From NCBI RefSeq assembly GCF_014930455.1, contig NZ_JAAIYO010000007.1, forward strand, positions 186,001 to 250,000: a DNA stretch of 64,000 bases. Direction: 5' to 3'. A program made the position numbers and the translations under genes. The notes beneath the pieces are model-generated. The model was given only the letters and a program-made list of their open reading frames with translations. It ran no database searches and had not been told where the DNA came from. The first letter of the stretch is position 1. Every line of letters begins with the position of its first letter. This DNA is from Corallococcus soli. GTDB lineage: Bacteria > Myxococcota > Myxococcia > Myxococcales > Myxococcaceae. Shown here one piece after another: positions 8,006-16,759 of the stretch.

Positions 8006-8587
8006 TCAGCCCTTCAACTTCCCAAGGGCCGGATTCTTCATCCACGCCTTGAAGGACTCGAGCTGGGCCTGCTCCGCCTTCGGATCAGGCGTCGCGTTGC
8101 GCTCGGGGTTCAGGTCCATCTTGCCCTTGCTGGAGCTCTCGAAGCCGTCCGACGTGGCCTTCGCGCTGGGGCGGGACGCCACGGGCGGCGCCGCGGGCGC
8201 GGCGGGGCCGGGGGGGGTAATGGCCAGCTTGGCGCCAATCTCCGGGTTCATCTCCATCACGGCCTTCTGGATGGTCATGCCGTAGGTGGAGATGCGGTAC
8301 TGCAGGTACTCCACCACCTGGCCGAGGATGGGCGGCGGCGGGAGGATGGGGTCCTTCATGAAGCGCGTCAGCGCGTCCTTCACGTCCGCGTAGAGCGTCT
8401 CATCCAGCGGCGCCGTGGGAGCAGAGGAAGCCACCAGCTTGCGCATGTTGCGCAGCACCTGCTGGAACGTACCCGTCGCGGCCTTGGACTGGGTGTCCAG
8501 TTCCACGAGCAGCTTCTCGCGCTTCGCCGTCAGCTCCGGCGGCTCGGGGGGGAGCGGGCGAGGTTCTTTGGAAGTCGGGGTGGTCAT
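8006..8587 (-). CDS. Hypothetical T3SS-locus protein
   Basis: 193 residues from the ATG at 8587, preceded by GGAGAGG. A proline-rich N-terminus is followed by a helical core (about residues 25-120, including KREKLLVELDTQSKAATGTF) and then a Pro/Ala/Ser-rich linker and a short C-terminal helix (QAQLESFKAWMKNPALGKL). No family recognised. It lies between a SycD-like chaperone and the needle genes. It could be a substrate, a regulator or a needle-assembly factor. Confidence 0.6.
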   Translation of the reverse strand: MTTPTSKEPRPLPPEPPELTAKREKLLVELDTQSKAATGTFQQVLRNMRKLVASSAPTAPLDETLYADVKDALTRFMKDPILPPPPILGQVVEYLQYRISTYGMTIQKAVMEMNPEIGAKLAITPPGPAAPAAPPVASRPSAKATSDGFESSSKGKMDLNPERNATPDPKAEQAQLESFKAWMKNPALGKLKG

Positions 8588-8665
8588 TGCCTCTCCATCG
8601 GTTGAGGGAAGTGAAGCGAGCCTAACAGACAAAACCGGGCTTCCACAGCGAACACCGCCCGGATG

Positions 8666-9142
8666 TCAACGACGGTTGAGGGCGGACAACATGGCTCCGG
8701 CCTTGCGGACCACCGGATCATCCACGGGGGTCATCGCCGCGGCGCGGCGAAGGTCTTCGAGCGCCTGCGGCTTCTGCCCCATGGCCAGCTTCACCTCCGC
8801 GCGGCCCACGTAGACGGACGCATCCTGCGGCGCCAGCTTCGCCGCCACGTCGAAGGCCGCGAGCGCGCCCTGGCCGTTGCCGGCCGCCATCTCCACCACG
8901 CCGAGCGCCTTGGCGAAGTACACGTCCGTGGGGTTCACCGCGTAGAGGCCCTGGAAGAGCGTGCGCGCCTCGGCCACCCGGCCCTGGTAGAAGAAGAAGT
9001 AGGCCGTCTTGGCGATGGCATACAGCTCATCGTTCGAATAGCCGCGCACCTCGCGCAGCGTGGCCTTGCCCTCCGCCCAGCGCTGCAGCAGCGCGGTGAG
9101 CTTCGCTTCGTCCTGCGGGTCTTCGGGGTCCAACGCCGCCAT
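8666..9142 (-). CDS. SycD/LcrH-type TPR chaperone
   Basis: 158 residues. The segment NDELYAIAKTAYFFFYQGRV and the following ARTLFQGLYAVNPTDVYFAK closely follow the start of SycD/LcrH chaperones (helix A, then the 'YQxGKYxDAxxxFQxLxxLD' pattern). Three TPRs in total. Such chaperones hold translocators in the cytoplasm and hand them to the SctV gate. The gene is 3 bp from the 3' end of the upstream gene, so translation is probably coupled. Confidence 0.8.
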   Translation of the reverse strand: MAALDPEDPQDEAKLTALLQRWAEGKATLREVRGYSNDELYAIAKTAYFFFYQGRVAEARTLFQGLYAVNPTDVYFAKALGVVEMAAGNGQGALAAFDVAAKLAPQDASVYVGRAEVKLAMGQKPQALEDLRRAAAMTPVDDPVVRKAGAMLSALNRR

Positions 9143-9145
9143 GGC

Positions 9146-9628
9146 TCAGTAGCCCTCGTCCTTCTGCTCTTCCCACATGCGGCGGAGGATCTCCTGGGAC
9201 TCCGCGCTCACCTGATCCACCAGGCCCAGCATCGCGGACTCGCGCTGCAGCAGCGCCTTGAGGCGCTCCAGGCGCTCTGGCGGGGCGTTCACGCGCGACA
9301 GGCCCCGCTCCAGCATCCGGCGCTGTCCGTCGTCCCCACGGCCGGCCACGCTGGCCAGGTAGGGGCGGTCGCTGAAGCCCTCCAGGTCCGCGTCGTGCCC
9401 GCCCGGGTGGGGAGGCAGCGGCAGGCGCAGCTCCTCCGACGAGTGCGCGGGGCCGATGAAGTCCAGCAGCGCCGCCGACGCGAGCGCGGGGTTCTTCGGG
9501 TTGCCCGCCTTGCGCAGCTTCTTCGCGCGCTCGAGCTGGGAGGGGTCCACCAGCCGCTCGCGGACGCTGCGGGGACCACCCCAGGGCCAAAGGGCTGTAC
9601 TGGGGGGAGGATTGTTGATTCTGGCCAT
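9146..9628 (-). CDS. Hypothetical T3SS-locus protein
   Basis: 160 residues, no family recognised. The N-terminus is Pro/Ser-rich and probably disordered, the middle has a small helical patch (PALASAALLDFIG), and the C-terminal 50 residues are a long charged helix (ERLKALLQRESAMLGLVDQV). It directly precedes the SycD-like chaperone, the usual arrangement of a substrate and its chaperone. It could also be a gatekeeper fragment; no SctW was otherwise seen. Confidence 0.6.
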   Translation of the reverse strand: MARINNPPPSTALWPWGGPRSVRERLVDPSQLERAKKLRKAGNPKNPALASAALLDFIGPAHSSEELRLPLPPHPGGHDADLEGFSDRPYLASVAGRGDDGQRRMLERGLSRVNAPPERLERLKALLQRESAMLGLVDQVSAESQEILRRMWEEQKDEGY

Positions 9629-9680
9629 GGTGGGCCGACTTCAACCCAGGTGAGGGGGCCACGTCCAGCCCCCCTCGACG

Positions 9681-9956
9681 TCAGCCCGCCTGCTCCCGCT
9701 GGAGGCTGTAGATGAAGTTCAGGACCTCCGCGACCGCGTCGTAGAGCTCCTCCGGAACCTCCTGCCCCACGTCCACCCGGTAGAGGGCGTGCGCCAGGGA
9801 CACGTTGCGCATCACGGGGATGCCGTACTGCTTGGCGATCTCCTTGATCTTCTCCGCCTTGAGGCGCATTCCCTTCGCCACCACCCGAGGAGCGCCGTCC
9901 GCCTGCTTGTCGTACTTGATGGCGATGGCGATGTCCGCCTCTTCGTCGCTGGCCAT
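9681..9956 (-). CDS. Free-standing SctU/FlhB C-terminal domain (FlhX-like)
   Basis: 91 residues that align with the last 90 or so of the adjacent SctU (shared APRVVAKGM/APRVLIKGM, RNVSLAHAL/RNVPLAHAL, EVPEELYDAVAEVLNF). It lacks the four membrane helices, and its N-terminus starts about where the NPxH self-cleavage product of SctU begins; there is no NPxH motif. Similar solo domains (FlhX/FhlB) are known beside flagellar systems, where they can replace the cleaved FlhB fragment. Probably arose by partial duplication of sctU, 9 bp upstream. Confidence 0.85.
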   Translation of the reverse strand: MASDEEADIAIAIKYDKQADGAPRVVAKGMRLKAEKIKEIAKQYGIPVMRNVSLAHALYRVDVGQEVPEELYDAVAEVLNFIYSLQREQAG

Positions 9957-9965
9957 GGCCCCTCC

Positions 9966-11042
9966 TCACGCGCGCGCTGCTGGCGCCGTTTGCTGTTTCA
10001 GCCCGTAGACGAAGTTCAGGACCTCGGCGACCGCGTCGTAGAGCTCCTCCGGGACTTCCTCGCCCACCTCCACGCGCAGCAGCGCGTGGGCCAGGGGCAC
10101 GTTGCGCAGCAGCGGCACGTCCGACTCGCGCGCCAGCGCCTTGATGCGCTCCGCCTTGGCGTCCATGCCCTTGATGAGCACCCGGGGCGCGCCGTCCTTG
10201 TTCTGGTCGTAGATGAGCGCCACCGCGACGTGGTCCGGGTTGGTGACGATGACGCTGGCGTCCTTCACCGCCTCCATCTGGGCCCCTTCCATGATCTCCT
10301 GGTGGAGCTCCTTGCGCTTGGCCTTGTGGTGCGGGTCGCCTTCGCTCTGCTTGTACTCCTTCTTGACCTCGTCCTTCGTCATCATCATGTCCTTCATGAA
10401 CGACTTGCGCTGCCACCACACGTCGAAGATGCCGAAGATGACGAAGAGCATGAGGATGCGCACGCTCACGCGGTAGATGATCTCCCCCAGGATGATCATG
10501 ATGCCCTGCGTGTCCTGCCGCACGGTTTCGATGACCAGGGGCATGGAGTCGCGCACCACGCCGTAGACGACGTAGGCGGCGACCGACAGCTTGACCAGGT
10601 TCTTGAGCAGCTCCACGAAGGTCTTCTTCGTGAACATGTTCTTCAACCCGGCGATCGGGTTGAGCTTGTCCATCTTGGGAATCAGCGGGTCGATGGTGAA
10701 GAGGGACCCCACCTGCAGGAAGTCAAACAGCCCGCCGAAGACCGCCGCGCCGGCCACCACGGGAATCGTCAGCAGCAGCAGCGTGCGCACCCCCATGTAG
10801 AGCAGCTGGGTCGTCGCGAGCGCCAGGTCCTGCGAGTGGGCGATCTGGTCGAAGCTGAACCGGAAGAGGATGGAGATCTCCTCTTCCACCATGCCCCACA
10901 TGGCCCGGGTGATGCCCATGCCCGCAGCGAGCACGGCCACGGCCGTCAGGTCCTTGCTCTTCCAGACCTGGCCCTTCTTGCGGGAGTCGTCGAGCTTCTT
11001 CTGCGACGGCTCCTCTGTTTTGTCGCCACTCTCTTCCGACAT
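9966..11042 (-). CDS. sctU: T3SS export switch protein SctU (FlhB family)
   Basis: 358 residues, full length. It begins with the family-typical GDKTEEPSQKKLDDSRKKGQ, has four membrane helices up to about residue 210, then a charged linker and the cytoplasmic domain. The autocleavage motif Asn-Pro-Asp-His is intact at about 268-271 (TNPDHVAVAL). In T3SS and flagella this cleavage lets the export specificity switch from early to late substrates. Follows sctT by 19 bp in the gate operon. Confidence 0.95.
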   Translation of the reverse strand: MSEESGDKTEEPSQKKLDDSRKKGQVWKSKDLTAVAVLAAGMGITRAMWGMVEEEISILFRFSFDQIAHSQDLALATTQLLYMGVRTLLLLTIPVVAGAAVFGGLFDFLQVGSLFTIDPLIPKMDKLNPIAGLKNMFTKKTFVELLKNLVKLSVAAYVVYGVVRDSMPLVIETVRQDTQGIMIILGEIIYRVSVRILMLFVIFGIFDVWWQRKSFMKDMMMTKDEVKKEYKQSEGDPHHKAKRKELHQEIMEGAQMEAVKDASVIVTNPDHVAVALIYDQNKDGAPRVLIKGMDAKAERIKALARESDVPLLRNVPLAHALLRVEVGEEVPEELYDAVAEVLNFVYGLKQQTAPAARA

Positions 11043-11061
11043 GGAGGAATCCCGGGGGCGC

Positions 11062-11880
11062 CTAGGCCAGCAGTTGGATGGCGCGCTGGACCATGCGGAG
11101 CATGTTGCCCAGCTCCAACTGCATGCGCCCGACGATCACATGCATCGAGAGGAACATGATCAACGCGCCCACCAGCGGCTTGAGGGACATGGAGATGAAG
11201 AACACCTGGACCTGCGGCGCGACGCGGTTGATGGCGCCCAGGGCCAGGTCGGTGCAGAACGCGGCCACCATGCCGGGGCCGGCCAGGGCCAGGCTCACCG
11301 CCAGGAGGTCCGCGAAGGAGCGGATCATCAGGTCGAAGAAGGGCCACACGCCGTGGCTGAAGCGCGGGAAGCCCTCCAGCGGGACGACCTGGAGGCTGTC
11401 CGCGAGCGCCCGGATGATGACGTGGTGCCCGTCCAGCGACAGGAACAGCACCACGGTCAGCTGCACCTTGAGGCTGGAGAAGATGGACACCTGGGTGCCC
11501 AGCTGCGGCACGAAGAGCTGGGCGTTGTTGCTGCCCGACATGGTGTCCATCAAGGTGCCGGCCACCCGGGCCGCGTCGAACACCATGTTGACGATGTACG
11601 ACAGGCACAGGCCGATGAAGATCTCCTTGCACAGCAGCGCGATGTACGGGAGCGCGCTGATGGGGATCTTGTCCATCCGATCAGAGACGGAGGGGAACAG
11701 GACGATGGAGATGAGCAGGCCCAAGCCCAGCTTCATCTCCGAGGGCACGACCTCACCGCCCAGGAACGGGCTGAAGATGAGGATGGGCATCACCCTGCAC
11801 ATGATGAGCGCCACCGTGAAGATGGTGACGGACAGGTTGACCCGAGTGCCCAGCTCGGCCATGGCTTCGCCGATGTTCAT
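11062..11880 (-). CDS. sctT: T3SS export gate protein SctT (FliR family)
   Basis: 272 residues of almost continuous hydrophobic helices, with FliR/SctT features (FSPFLGGEVVPSEMKLGLGL, and SMSLKPLVGALIMFLSMHVI near the end). The start at 11880 overlaps the sctS stop as ATGA. It forms the helical export gate with SctR5 and SctS4 in the inner membrane. Confidence 0.92.
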   Translation of the reverse strand: MNIGEAMAELGTRVNLSVTIFTVALIMCRVMPILIFSPFLGGEVVPSEMKLGLGLLISIVLFPSVSDRMDKIPISALPYIALLCKEIFIGLCLSYIVNMVFDAARVAGTLMDTMSGSNNAQLFVPQLGTQVSIFSSLKVQLTVVLFLSLDGHHVIIRALADSLQVVPLEGFPRFSHGVWPFFDLMIRSFADLLAVSLALAGPGMVAAFCTDLALGAINRVAPQVQVFFISMSLKPLVGALIMFLSMHVIVGRMQLELGNMLRMVQRAIQLLA

Positions 11881-12143
11881 CTGCCGATGAGCGCCGGGAA
11901 GCGGTCGAAGACGTGGAAGGTGAAGCGCAAGAGCTGTCCGCCAATCCACGGGCCCGTCATGGCGAGCACGCCGAAGACGAGGACGACCTTGGGCGCGAAC
12001 GTGAGCGTCTGCTCTTGAATCTGCGTGGTGGCCTGGAACAGCGAGATGAGGAAGCCCACCAGGAGGCTCATGAGCACCGGCGGCGCGGAGACCACGAGCA
12101 CCAGGAACAGCGCCTCCTGGGTGATGAACGTGAGCTGATTCAT
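11877..12143 (-). CDS. sctS: T3SS export gate protein SctS (FliQ family)
   Basis: 88 residues with two membrane helices separated by a short polar turn (FQATTQIQEQTLTFAPKV), the standard FliQ/SctS hairpin and length. It overlaps sctT by four bases and follows sctR by 16 bp. Confidence 0.95.
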   Translation of the reverse strand: MNQLTFITQEALFLVLVVSAPPVLMSLLVGFLISLFQATTQIQEQTLTFAPKVVLVFGVLAMTGPWIGGQLLRFTFHVFDRFPALIGR

Positions 12144-12159
12144 GGGAGTGCGGTGCTCC

Positions 12160-12990
12160 TTACAGGTAGCCGATGACCAGGCCCTTGGCGATGAGGTACC
12201 AGCCGTCCACGAGCACGAACAACAGCAGCTTGAAGGGCATGGAGATGGTCGTGGGCGACAGCATGTGCATGCCCAGCGCCAGCAGGATGTTGGCCACCAC
12301 CATGTCGATGACGATGAACGGCACGAAGAGCAGGAAGCCGATCTGGAAGGCCTCCTTGAGCTCGGACACGACGAACGCCGGCACGATGACCATGAAGTCG
12401 TTCGGCTCGATGTCCTTGCGGTCCTCCTCCTTCCGCATCTTCTTCGCCAGGCTGTAGAAGAGCGTGCGGTCCTTGTTGGTGACCTTCTTCTTCAGGAACT
12501 CGCGCAGGGGCTCCTTGGACTTGTCCGCGGCGCCCAGCAGCGTGCCCACCGTCTCCGAGGAGAACACCGCCGTGCCCTTGGACCAGATGTCCACCCCGCC
12601 CGCCCGGTACATCTCCTGGCCGATGGGGGCCATGATGTAGACGGTGAGGATGATGGCCAGGCCGGTGATGACCTGGGTGGGGGGAATCTGCTGGGTGCCC
12701 AGCGCCGAGCGGACGATGGAGAGCACCACGGAGATCTTCACGAAGCTCGTCACCATCATCAGCGCGAACGGGACCAGCGACATGGCCGCGAGCGCGAGGA
12801 TGAGGATGAGGGGCCGGGAGGTGAACGAGTCGGAGTTCACCGCCTCCTTCACCAGGGAGTCCGGCATGGAGTTGTCCGCGCCCCCCTTCTTCGCCGCGGA
12901 CGCGACGAACGGGTGCAGCGACACGAGCGCCGCGAAGAGCCAGGGCGGAGCGCGGAACAGGGGCGGGCGGACGGGAGACGCAGGGTTCAC
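12160..12990 (-). CDS. sctR: T3SS export gate protein SctR (FliP family)
   Basis: 276 residues from a GTG at 12990; an ATG at 13029 would add 13 residues and overlap fliO. A cleavable signal peptide (RAPPWLFAALVSLHPFVASA) precedes the mature protein, as in FliP but not in most non-flagellar SctR. Family motifs include VTSFVKISVVLSIVRSALG, and a C-terminal hydrophobic region ending VDGWYLIAKGLVIGYL. Five copies form the gate core. Confidence 0.93.
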   Translation of the reverse strand: MNPASPVRPPLFRAPPWLFAALVSLHPFVASAAKKGGADNSMPDSLVKEAVNSDSFTSRPLILILALAAMSLVPFALMMVTSFVKISVVLSIVRSALGTQQIPPTQVITGLAIILTVYIMAPIGQEMYRAGGVDIWSKGTAVFSSETVGTLLGAADKSKEPLREFLKKKVTNKDRTLFYSLAKKMRKEEDRKDIEPNDFMVIVPAFVVSELKEAFQIGFLLFVPFIVIDMVVANILLALGMHMLSPTTISMPFKLLLFVLVDGWYLIAKGLVIGYL

Positions 12991-13000
12991 GGGACGGCCT

Positions 13001-13807
13001 TCAGACGCCCGGCGGCGGCGTGGGGCCACCGGTCCGGCGGGAGAGGAGCTTCTGGAGGAAAGGACTCAGGGACACCGGGGACGACGGAGGCCGCGCGGCG
13101 CGGATGCGCTCCACGGCGTCCCGGTCCAGCTTCGACACAAGTTGCACGCCACCCTCGCCGCCACCCACCAGCAGGTACTCGTCCGCGGCCTTCAGGACGA
13201 AGAGCGTGCGCCGTTGATCCAACGGGATGCGCTCCATCACCGACACGACGGATGCCTTGCCCACCGGCACGCCCTGCAGCCCCATCAGCCGGCGCAGGCC
13301 CACGTTGAGCGTCAGGTAGATGGCCGCGATGACCGCGCCCAGGAGCGCCACCGTGCGCACCACCACCCAGCCCAGGCTCTCCTGCTCCTCGGGGGCGGCG
13401 ACCCCCAGCTCCTTGTCCAGCTCCTCCGCGTGCCGGGAGGCACGGTCGGCCGGATTCACGGCGTCGGGGGCCGGTGTCGGGGAAGCCGGCTGCACCGCGA
13501 CGGGCGCCACGGTGTCTGGCGCGGCGGGGGACGGAGGCGTAGCCGCTTCAGCCTTGGCCGGAGGCGCCTGGGGAACCGGCGCGGCGGCAGCCTTCGGTGG
13601 GGCCGCGTCGGCCTTCGCCGGAGGCGCCTGGGGAATCGGCGCGGCGGCGGGCTCCGGTGGGGAGACCGCGTCGGCCTTCGCCGGAGGCGCCTGGAGGACG
13701 GGCGTCGCTTGCGGCGCCACGGGCGCCTGCGCCAGGACGGCGGACGACGCGAGGAGAAGCGTGGCGCCGAGCAACCCGCGCGAGGAGGAGAGACGAAGGA
13801 CTGCCAT
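13001..13807 (-). CDS. fliO: FliO-like protein
   Basis: 268 residues: signal peptide, a Pro/Ala-rich low-complexity periplasmic part with repeats of QAPPAKADA (about residues 30-115), one membrane helix (VVVRTVALLGAVIAAIYLTL), then a small cytoplasmic domain (VVSVMERIPLDQRRTLFVLK ... EYLLVGGGEGGVQLVSKL) that matches the FliO C-terminal domain. It sits directly before sctR, as fliO before fliP in flagellar operons. FliO assists FliP assembly and is normally absent from non-flagellar T3SS. Confidence 0.8.
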   Translation of the reverse strand: MAVLRLSSSRGLLGATLLLASSAVLAQAPVAPQATPVLQAPPAKADAVSPPEPAAAPIPQAPPAKADAAPPKAAAAPVPQAPPAKAEAATPPSPAAPDTVAPVAVQPASPTPAPDAVNPADRASRHAEELDKELGVAAPEEQESLGWVVVRTVALLGAVIAAIYLTLNVGLRRLMGLQGVPVGKASVVSVMERIPLDQRRTLFVLKAADEYLLVGGGEGGVQLVSKLDRDAVERIRAARPPSSPVSLSPFLQKLLSRRTGGPTPPPGV

Positions 13808-13909
13808 GGATGCTCGCGAGCCTAGTTCACCCGGAGCAGGACCGCCACGGCCCCCCAGGCAACGAGGCCCCCCTGCCCGCCTGCCCTCTGACGCGTGAGG
13901 CAGGAAGGC

Positions 13910-15268
13910 TCACCCCGCCAGGTTGATGATGCGCACGCCGAGCTGACCGTCCATCTCCACGAGTTCACCCCGGGCCACCACCTTGCCGTTGACCGACAGG
14001 TCCACCGGCTCACCCGGCCCACGGCGCAGATCGAGGACCTGCCCTGTGCGCAACCCCACCACCTGCTCCGCCGTGATGGCCACGCGCGCCAGTTCCACCG
14101 CCACCTGCAGGGGCAGATCGCTGAGCAGGTCGCTGCCATCCCGGTTGTTCGCGTCGTCCAAAGCCGCCCCTTCCAGTTCCGGAGGTACATCCAGCTCCGG
14201 GTTGGTGAAGTCCTCGTTCTCGTTCGCGCCGCCGGGCTCCGCCTGGCCGTGGCCCGGCTCTCCGGGAACGACCTCCGTGATGCGCGCGCGGTAGCGGCCG
14301 TTCTCGATGAACACGTCCGCCGCCAGGTGGCCCGTGAGGCCCATGCCCAGCCGCAGCTGCGCCGTGCCCGCTTCGCCCCGGTCCGGCCGCGCCGACAGCG
14401 CGTCCAGCAGCAGCACGTCCTTCACCCGCAGCGACGCCAGGTCCTGGGCGGACAGCTCCGCCACGCCAATCTCCGCGCGCAGCCAGTCGCGCAGCGTGGA
14501 CAGCCGACGCCCGTGCGCCTTCATGTTCGCGCGGCGCTGCTCGCGGCGCTGGGCGCTCTCCACCGCCGGCTCGGCCGCCTCCAGCACCGCCGACGGCACC
14601 ACCAGCCGCACGATGCCGCGATGCGGGCCCACCACCGCGTTCAGGTGCACCGCCAGCATCGGGCCGTCCTCGCCCAGCCGCGCGGAGACCTCATCCACGC
14701 CCCGGGCCACGCCGTCCAGCCGCGGGCGGGGAACGCCGGGTTGCAGCCCGGGCGCCAGCTCCTTCAGGGCCTCCAGGACGACGTAGCCCATCACGCCCTC
14801 CTCGATGTCCGTCAGCGGCCGCAGGCCCACCGTCTCACCGGCGCCGCCCAGCAGCAGGTCCACCGCCGAGTGCGCCAGGGCCAGCTCTATCTCCAGCACC
14901 CCCCGCCCCGCGAGCGCCCCGGGCGCGAGCACCGCCAGGAAGGACGGGTCGCCCAGGAAACGGCGCAGCTCCGTCATGGGGCGCGCCTGGGCGGACTCCA
15001 CCGTCAGGCGCACGTCCACGTCGAAGAGGGCCTTGAGCCGCGCGCACACGGTCTCCAACGTGCCCGGGTTCGGCGTCAGCCAGCGCAGCCGCTCGGCCAG
15101 CTCGCTCTGCGCGCGAGACACCTTCTCCAGGTGCGTGAAGACGAACGGCCGCCATGGCGACACCGGCTCCGGTGCCGAGACGGGCTTCGCGGGGGGCCCC
15201 AGCTTCCGGGTGTCGACCAACATGGTTCGCTCGTAGATTCCGGGTTCGTCGTCCGGCTCCAGGCTCAT
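13910..15268 (-). CDS. sctQ: T3SS cytoplasmic sorting-platform/C-ring protein SctQ
   Basis: 452 residues. The C-terminal 75 residues are a classical SpoA (FliN) domain (DLPLQVAVELARVAITAEQV ... LVEMDGQLGVRI), and a second SpoA-like domain lies at about 265-345. The N-terminal half is FliM/SctQ-like. It overlaps sctP by four bases (ATGA). An internal start for a short SctQ-C product, known in other systems, could not be decided. Confidence 0.85.
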   Translation of the reverse strand: MSLEPDDEPGIYERTMLVDTRKLGPPAKPVSAPEPVSPWRPFVFTHLEKVSRAQSELAERLRWLTPNPGTLETVCARLKALFDVDVRLTVESAQARPMTELRRFLGDPSFLAVLAPGALAGRGVLEIELALAHSAVDLLLGGAGETVGLRPLTDIEEGVMGYVVLEALKELAPGLQPGVPRPRLDGVARGVDEVSARLGEDGPMLAVHLNAVVGPHRGIVRLVVPSAVLEAAEPAVESAQRREQRRANMKAHGRRLSTLRDWLRAEIGVAELSAQDLASLRVKDVLLLDALSARPDRGEAGTAQLRLGMGLTGHLAADVFIENGRYRARITEVVPGEPGHGQAEPGGANENEDFTNPELDVPPELEGAALDDANNRDGSDLLSDLPLQVAVELARVAITAEQVVGLRTGQVLDLRRGPGEPVDLSVNGKVVARGELVEMDGQLGVRIINLAG

Positions 15269-16176
15269 GTCTTCGCCTCGAACCGCAGCTGCTCAAGCGC
15301 CAGCCCGCGACCTCCCAGGGCGCTGCGCAGGCCCTCGCTCTGCTCCTCCAGGAGCTTCAGCGTGTCGCGGTCGCTGCCGCTGAAGGTGGCGGAGATCTTT
15401 CCGTTCCTCGCGCTGACCTTGATGGACAGGCCGTTGAGCACGTCCCCGCGCAGGTCGATCTGGAACTCCGCGTTGCCCGCGGCGTTGGTGCCCACGCGCA
15501 CGCGCTCCACGATCTTCTGGGCGATCTCACTGGCCATCTGGCGCAGGCGCTCCGAGCCGGCCATGTCCTTGGGCTTCGCCACCGGCACCGGCGCCATCAG
15601 CGCGGGGTTGAACCGGAAGCCCGCGGCGGCCATCTGCCCGCCCTTGTCGTCCTTGTCCTTGTTGCCGCCGCCGCCCGCGCCCTTGCCGCCGCCGGCGTTG
15701 ACGTCGACCTTCATCTCGCCCTTCTCCGCGCTCAGCCGGCTCGCCTGACCGTCCGACTTCGTCAGGTCGCCTTCGCGCACGTCCGTGGAGCGCTTGTCCT
15801 CCGTGGCCTCGGACCTGCGGGTCTCCGCGCGCGGGGCCAGCGACTGGGACTCTCCGCCGCGCTGCGACTGCTGGGCGCCCTGGGAGGACTCACCGGGCTT
15901 CGCCGAGCCGGCCTCCTTCTGGGACAGCTTCTCGTCGAAGGTCTTGCCCTGCCCCTGGGTGGCGCGCGCGAGCACCGCCTTGGCCAGGCTCTGCGGGGTC
16001 TGGGCTTCGGTCGCCGCCTTCGGCAGGGCCTTCTCCGCCTGGCCCTGCTGGACCAGCTTGGAGAACAGGGACTCGCCCTCCAGGCGCTTCTTGCCCTTGG
16101 CTTCCGCGAGCCTGCGCTCCTGGATCATCCGCTCCGCCATGCGCGCGGCATCGCGATCGTCGTCAACTCGGCTCAT
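15265..16176 (-). CDS. sctP: SctP/FliK-like needle-length control protein
   Basis: 303 residues from the ATG at 16176. The long middle is polar and low-complexity (Gln, Ser, Lys, Gly), fitting a molecular ruler. The C-terminal 100 residues resemble the FliK C-terminal domain (AEFQIDLRGDVLNGLSIKVS, then a helix ending ALGGRGLALEQLRFE), the part that signals the switch through FlhB/SctU. The position between sctO and sctQ is the one occupied by sctP elsewhere. Confidence 0.75.
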   Translation of the reverse strand: MSRVDDDRDAARMAERMIQERRLAEAKGKKRLEGESLFSKLVQQGQAEKALPKAATEAQTPQSLAKAVLARATQGQGKTFDEKLSQKEAGSAKPGESSQGAQQSQRGGESQSLAPRAETRRSEATEDKRSTDVREGDLTKSDGQASRLSAEKGEMKVDVNAGGGKGAGGGGNKDKDDKGGQMAAAGFRFNPALMAPVPVAKPKDMAGSERLRQMASEIAQKIVERVRVGTNAAGNAEFQIDLRGDVLNGLSIKVSARNGKISATFSGSDRDTLKLLEEQSEGLRSALGGRGLALEQLRFEAKT

Positions 16177-16210
16177 GGCGTCCTCTCCTGACTTCGGGGG
16201 CGGCGGGAGG

Positions 16211-16699
16211 TTACTTGCGCTGGCGGGCCAGGAACAAGGCGTTGCCAATCTCCTCCTGGTTCAGCTCCTCGCGCTGCTGGCGCTCCTGGCGCACCTGCTT
16301 GACGAAGGTTTCCTTGTTCTTCTCGATGGCCTTCAGCTCCTTGGCGGCCTCCGCCATGAGCATGCGCCGCTGTTCGACCAGGCGGGCGGCCGCCTTGACG
16401 ACCTCCTTCTGGTGTTCGATCTGGAGGGCGACCTGGGCCTCTTCGTCCTTCAGGCGCTCCTCGAAGCGGCCCATCATGTTCATGCCGTTGATGCCGGCAC
16501 CCTTGGCCATCATCTGCTGGAAGTACTCGGCCACCTTGGCCTTGCGCTCCTTCTTGCGGCGCTCCAGTTCGGCCTCCAGCTGGGCCTGAACCTTCTTTTC
16601 CTTCTCCAGCGCCTTGATGGCGGCGGAGAAGGCCTGCTCGGCCTCCTCCTTCGCCTTCTCACGCATGTCCAGCAACACCTGCAACCGGTACGGGGGCAT
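16211..16699 (-). CDS. sctO: SctO/FliJ-like stalk protein
   Basis: 162 residues forming an almost uninterrupted coiled coil (KAKEEAEQAFSAAIKALEKE, and later VRQERQQREELNQEEIG). It opens with PYRLQVLLDMRE, the usual start of FliJ-type proteins. FliJ/SctO acts as the central stalk of the SctN ATPase and contacts SctV. It lies directly after sctN. Confidence 0.85.
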   Translation of the reverse strand: MPPYRLQVLLDMREKAKEEAEQAFSAAIKALEKEKKVQAQLEAELERRKKERKAKVAEYFQQMMAKGAGINGMNMMGRFEERLKDEEAQVALQIEHQKEVVKAAARLVEQRRMLMAEAAKELKAIEKNKETFVKQVRQERQQREELNQEEIGNALFLARQRK

Positions 16700-16759
16700 G
16701 GTGGGGGCATCCTAACCGGAAACGCCCCGCCCGTACCCCACCTCCGGGGACGGGGGCCG

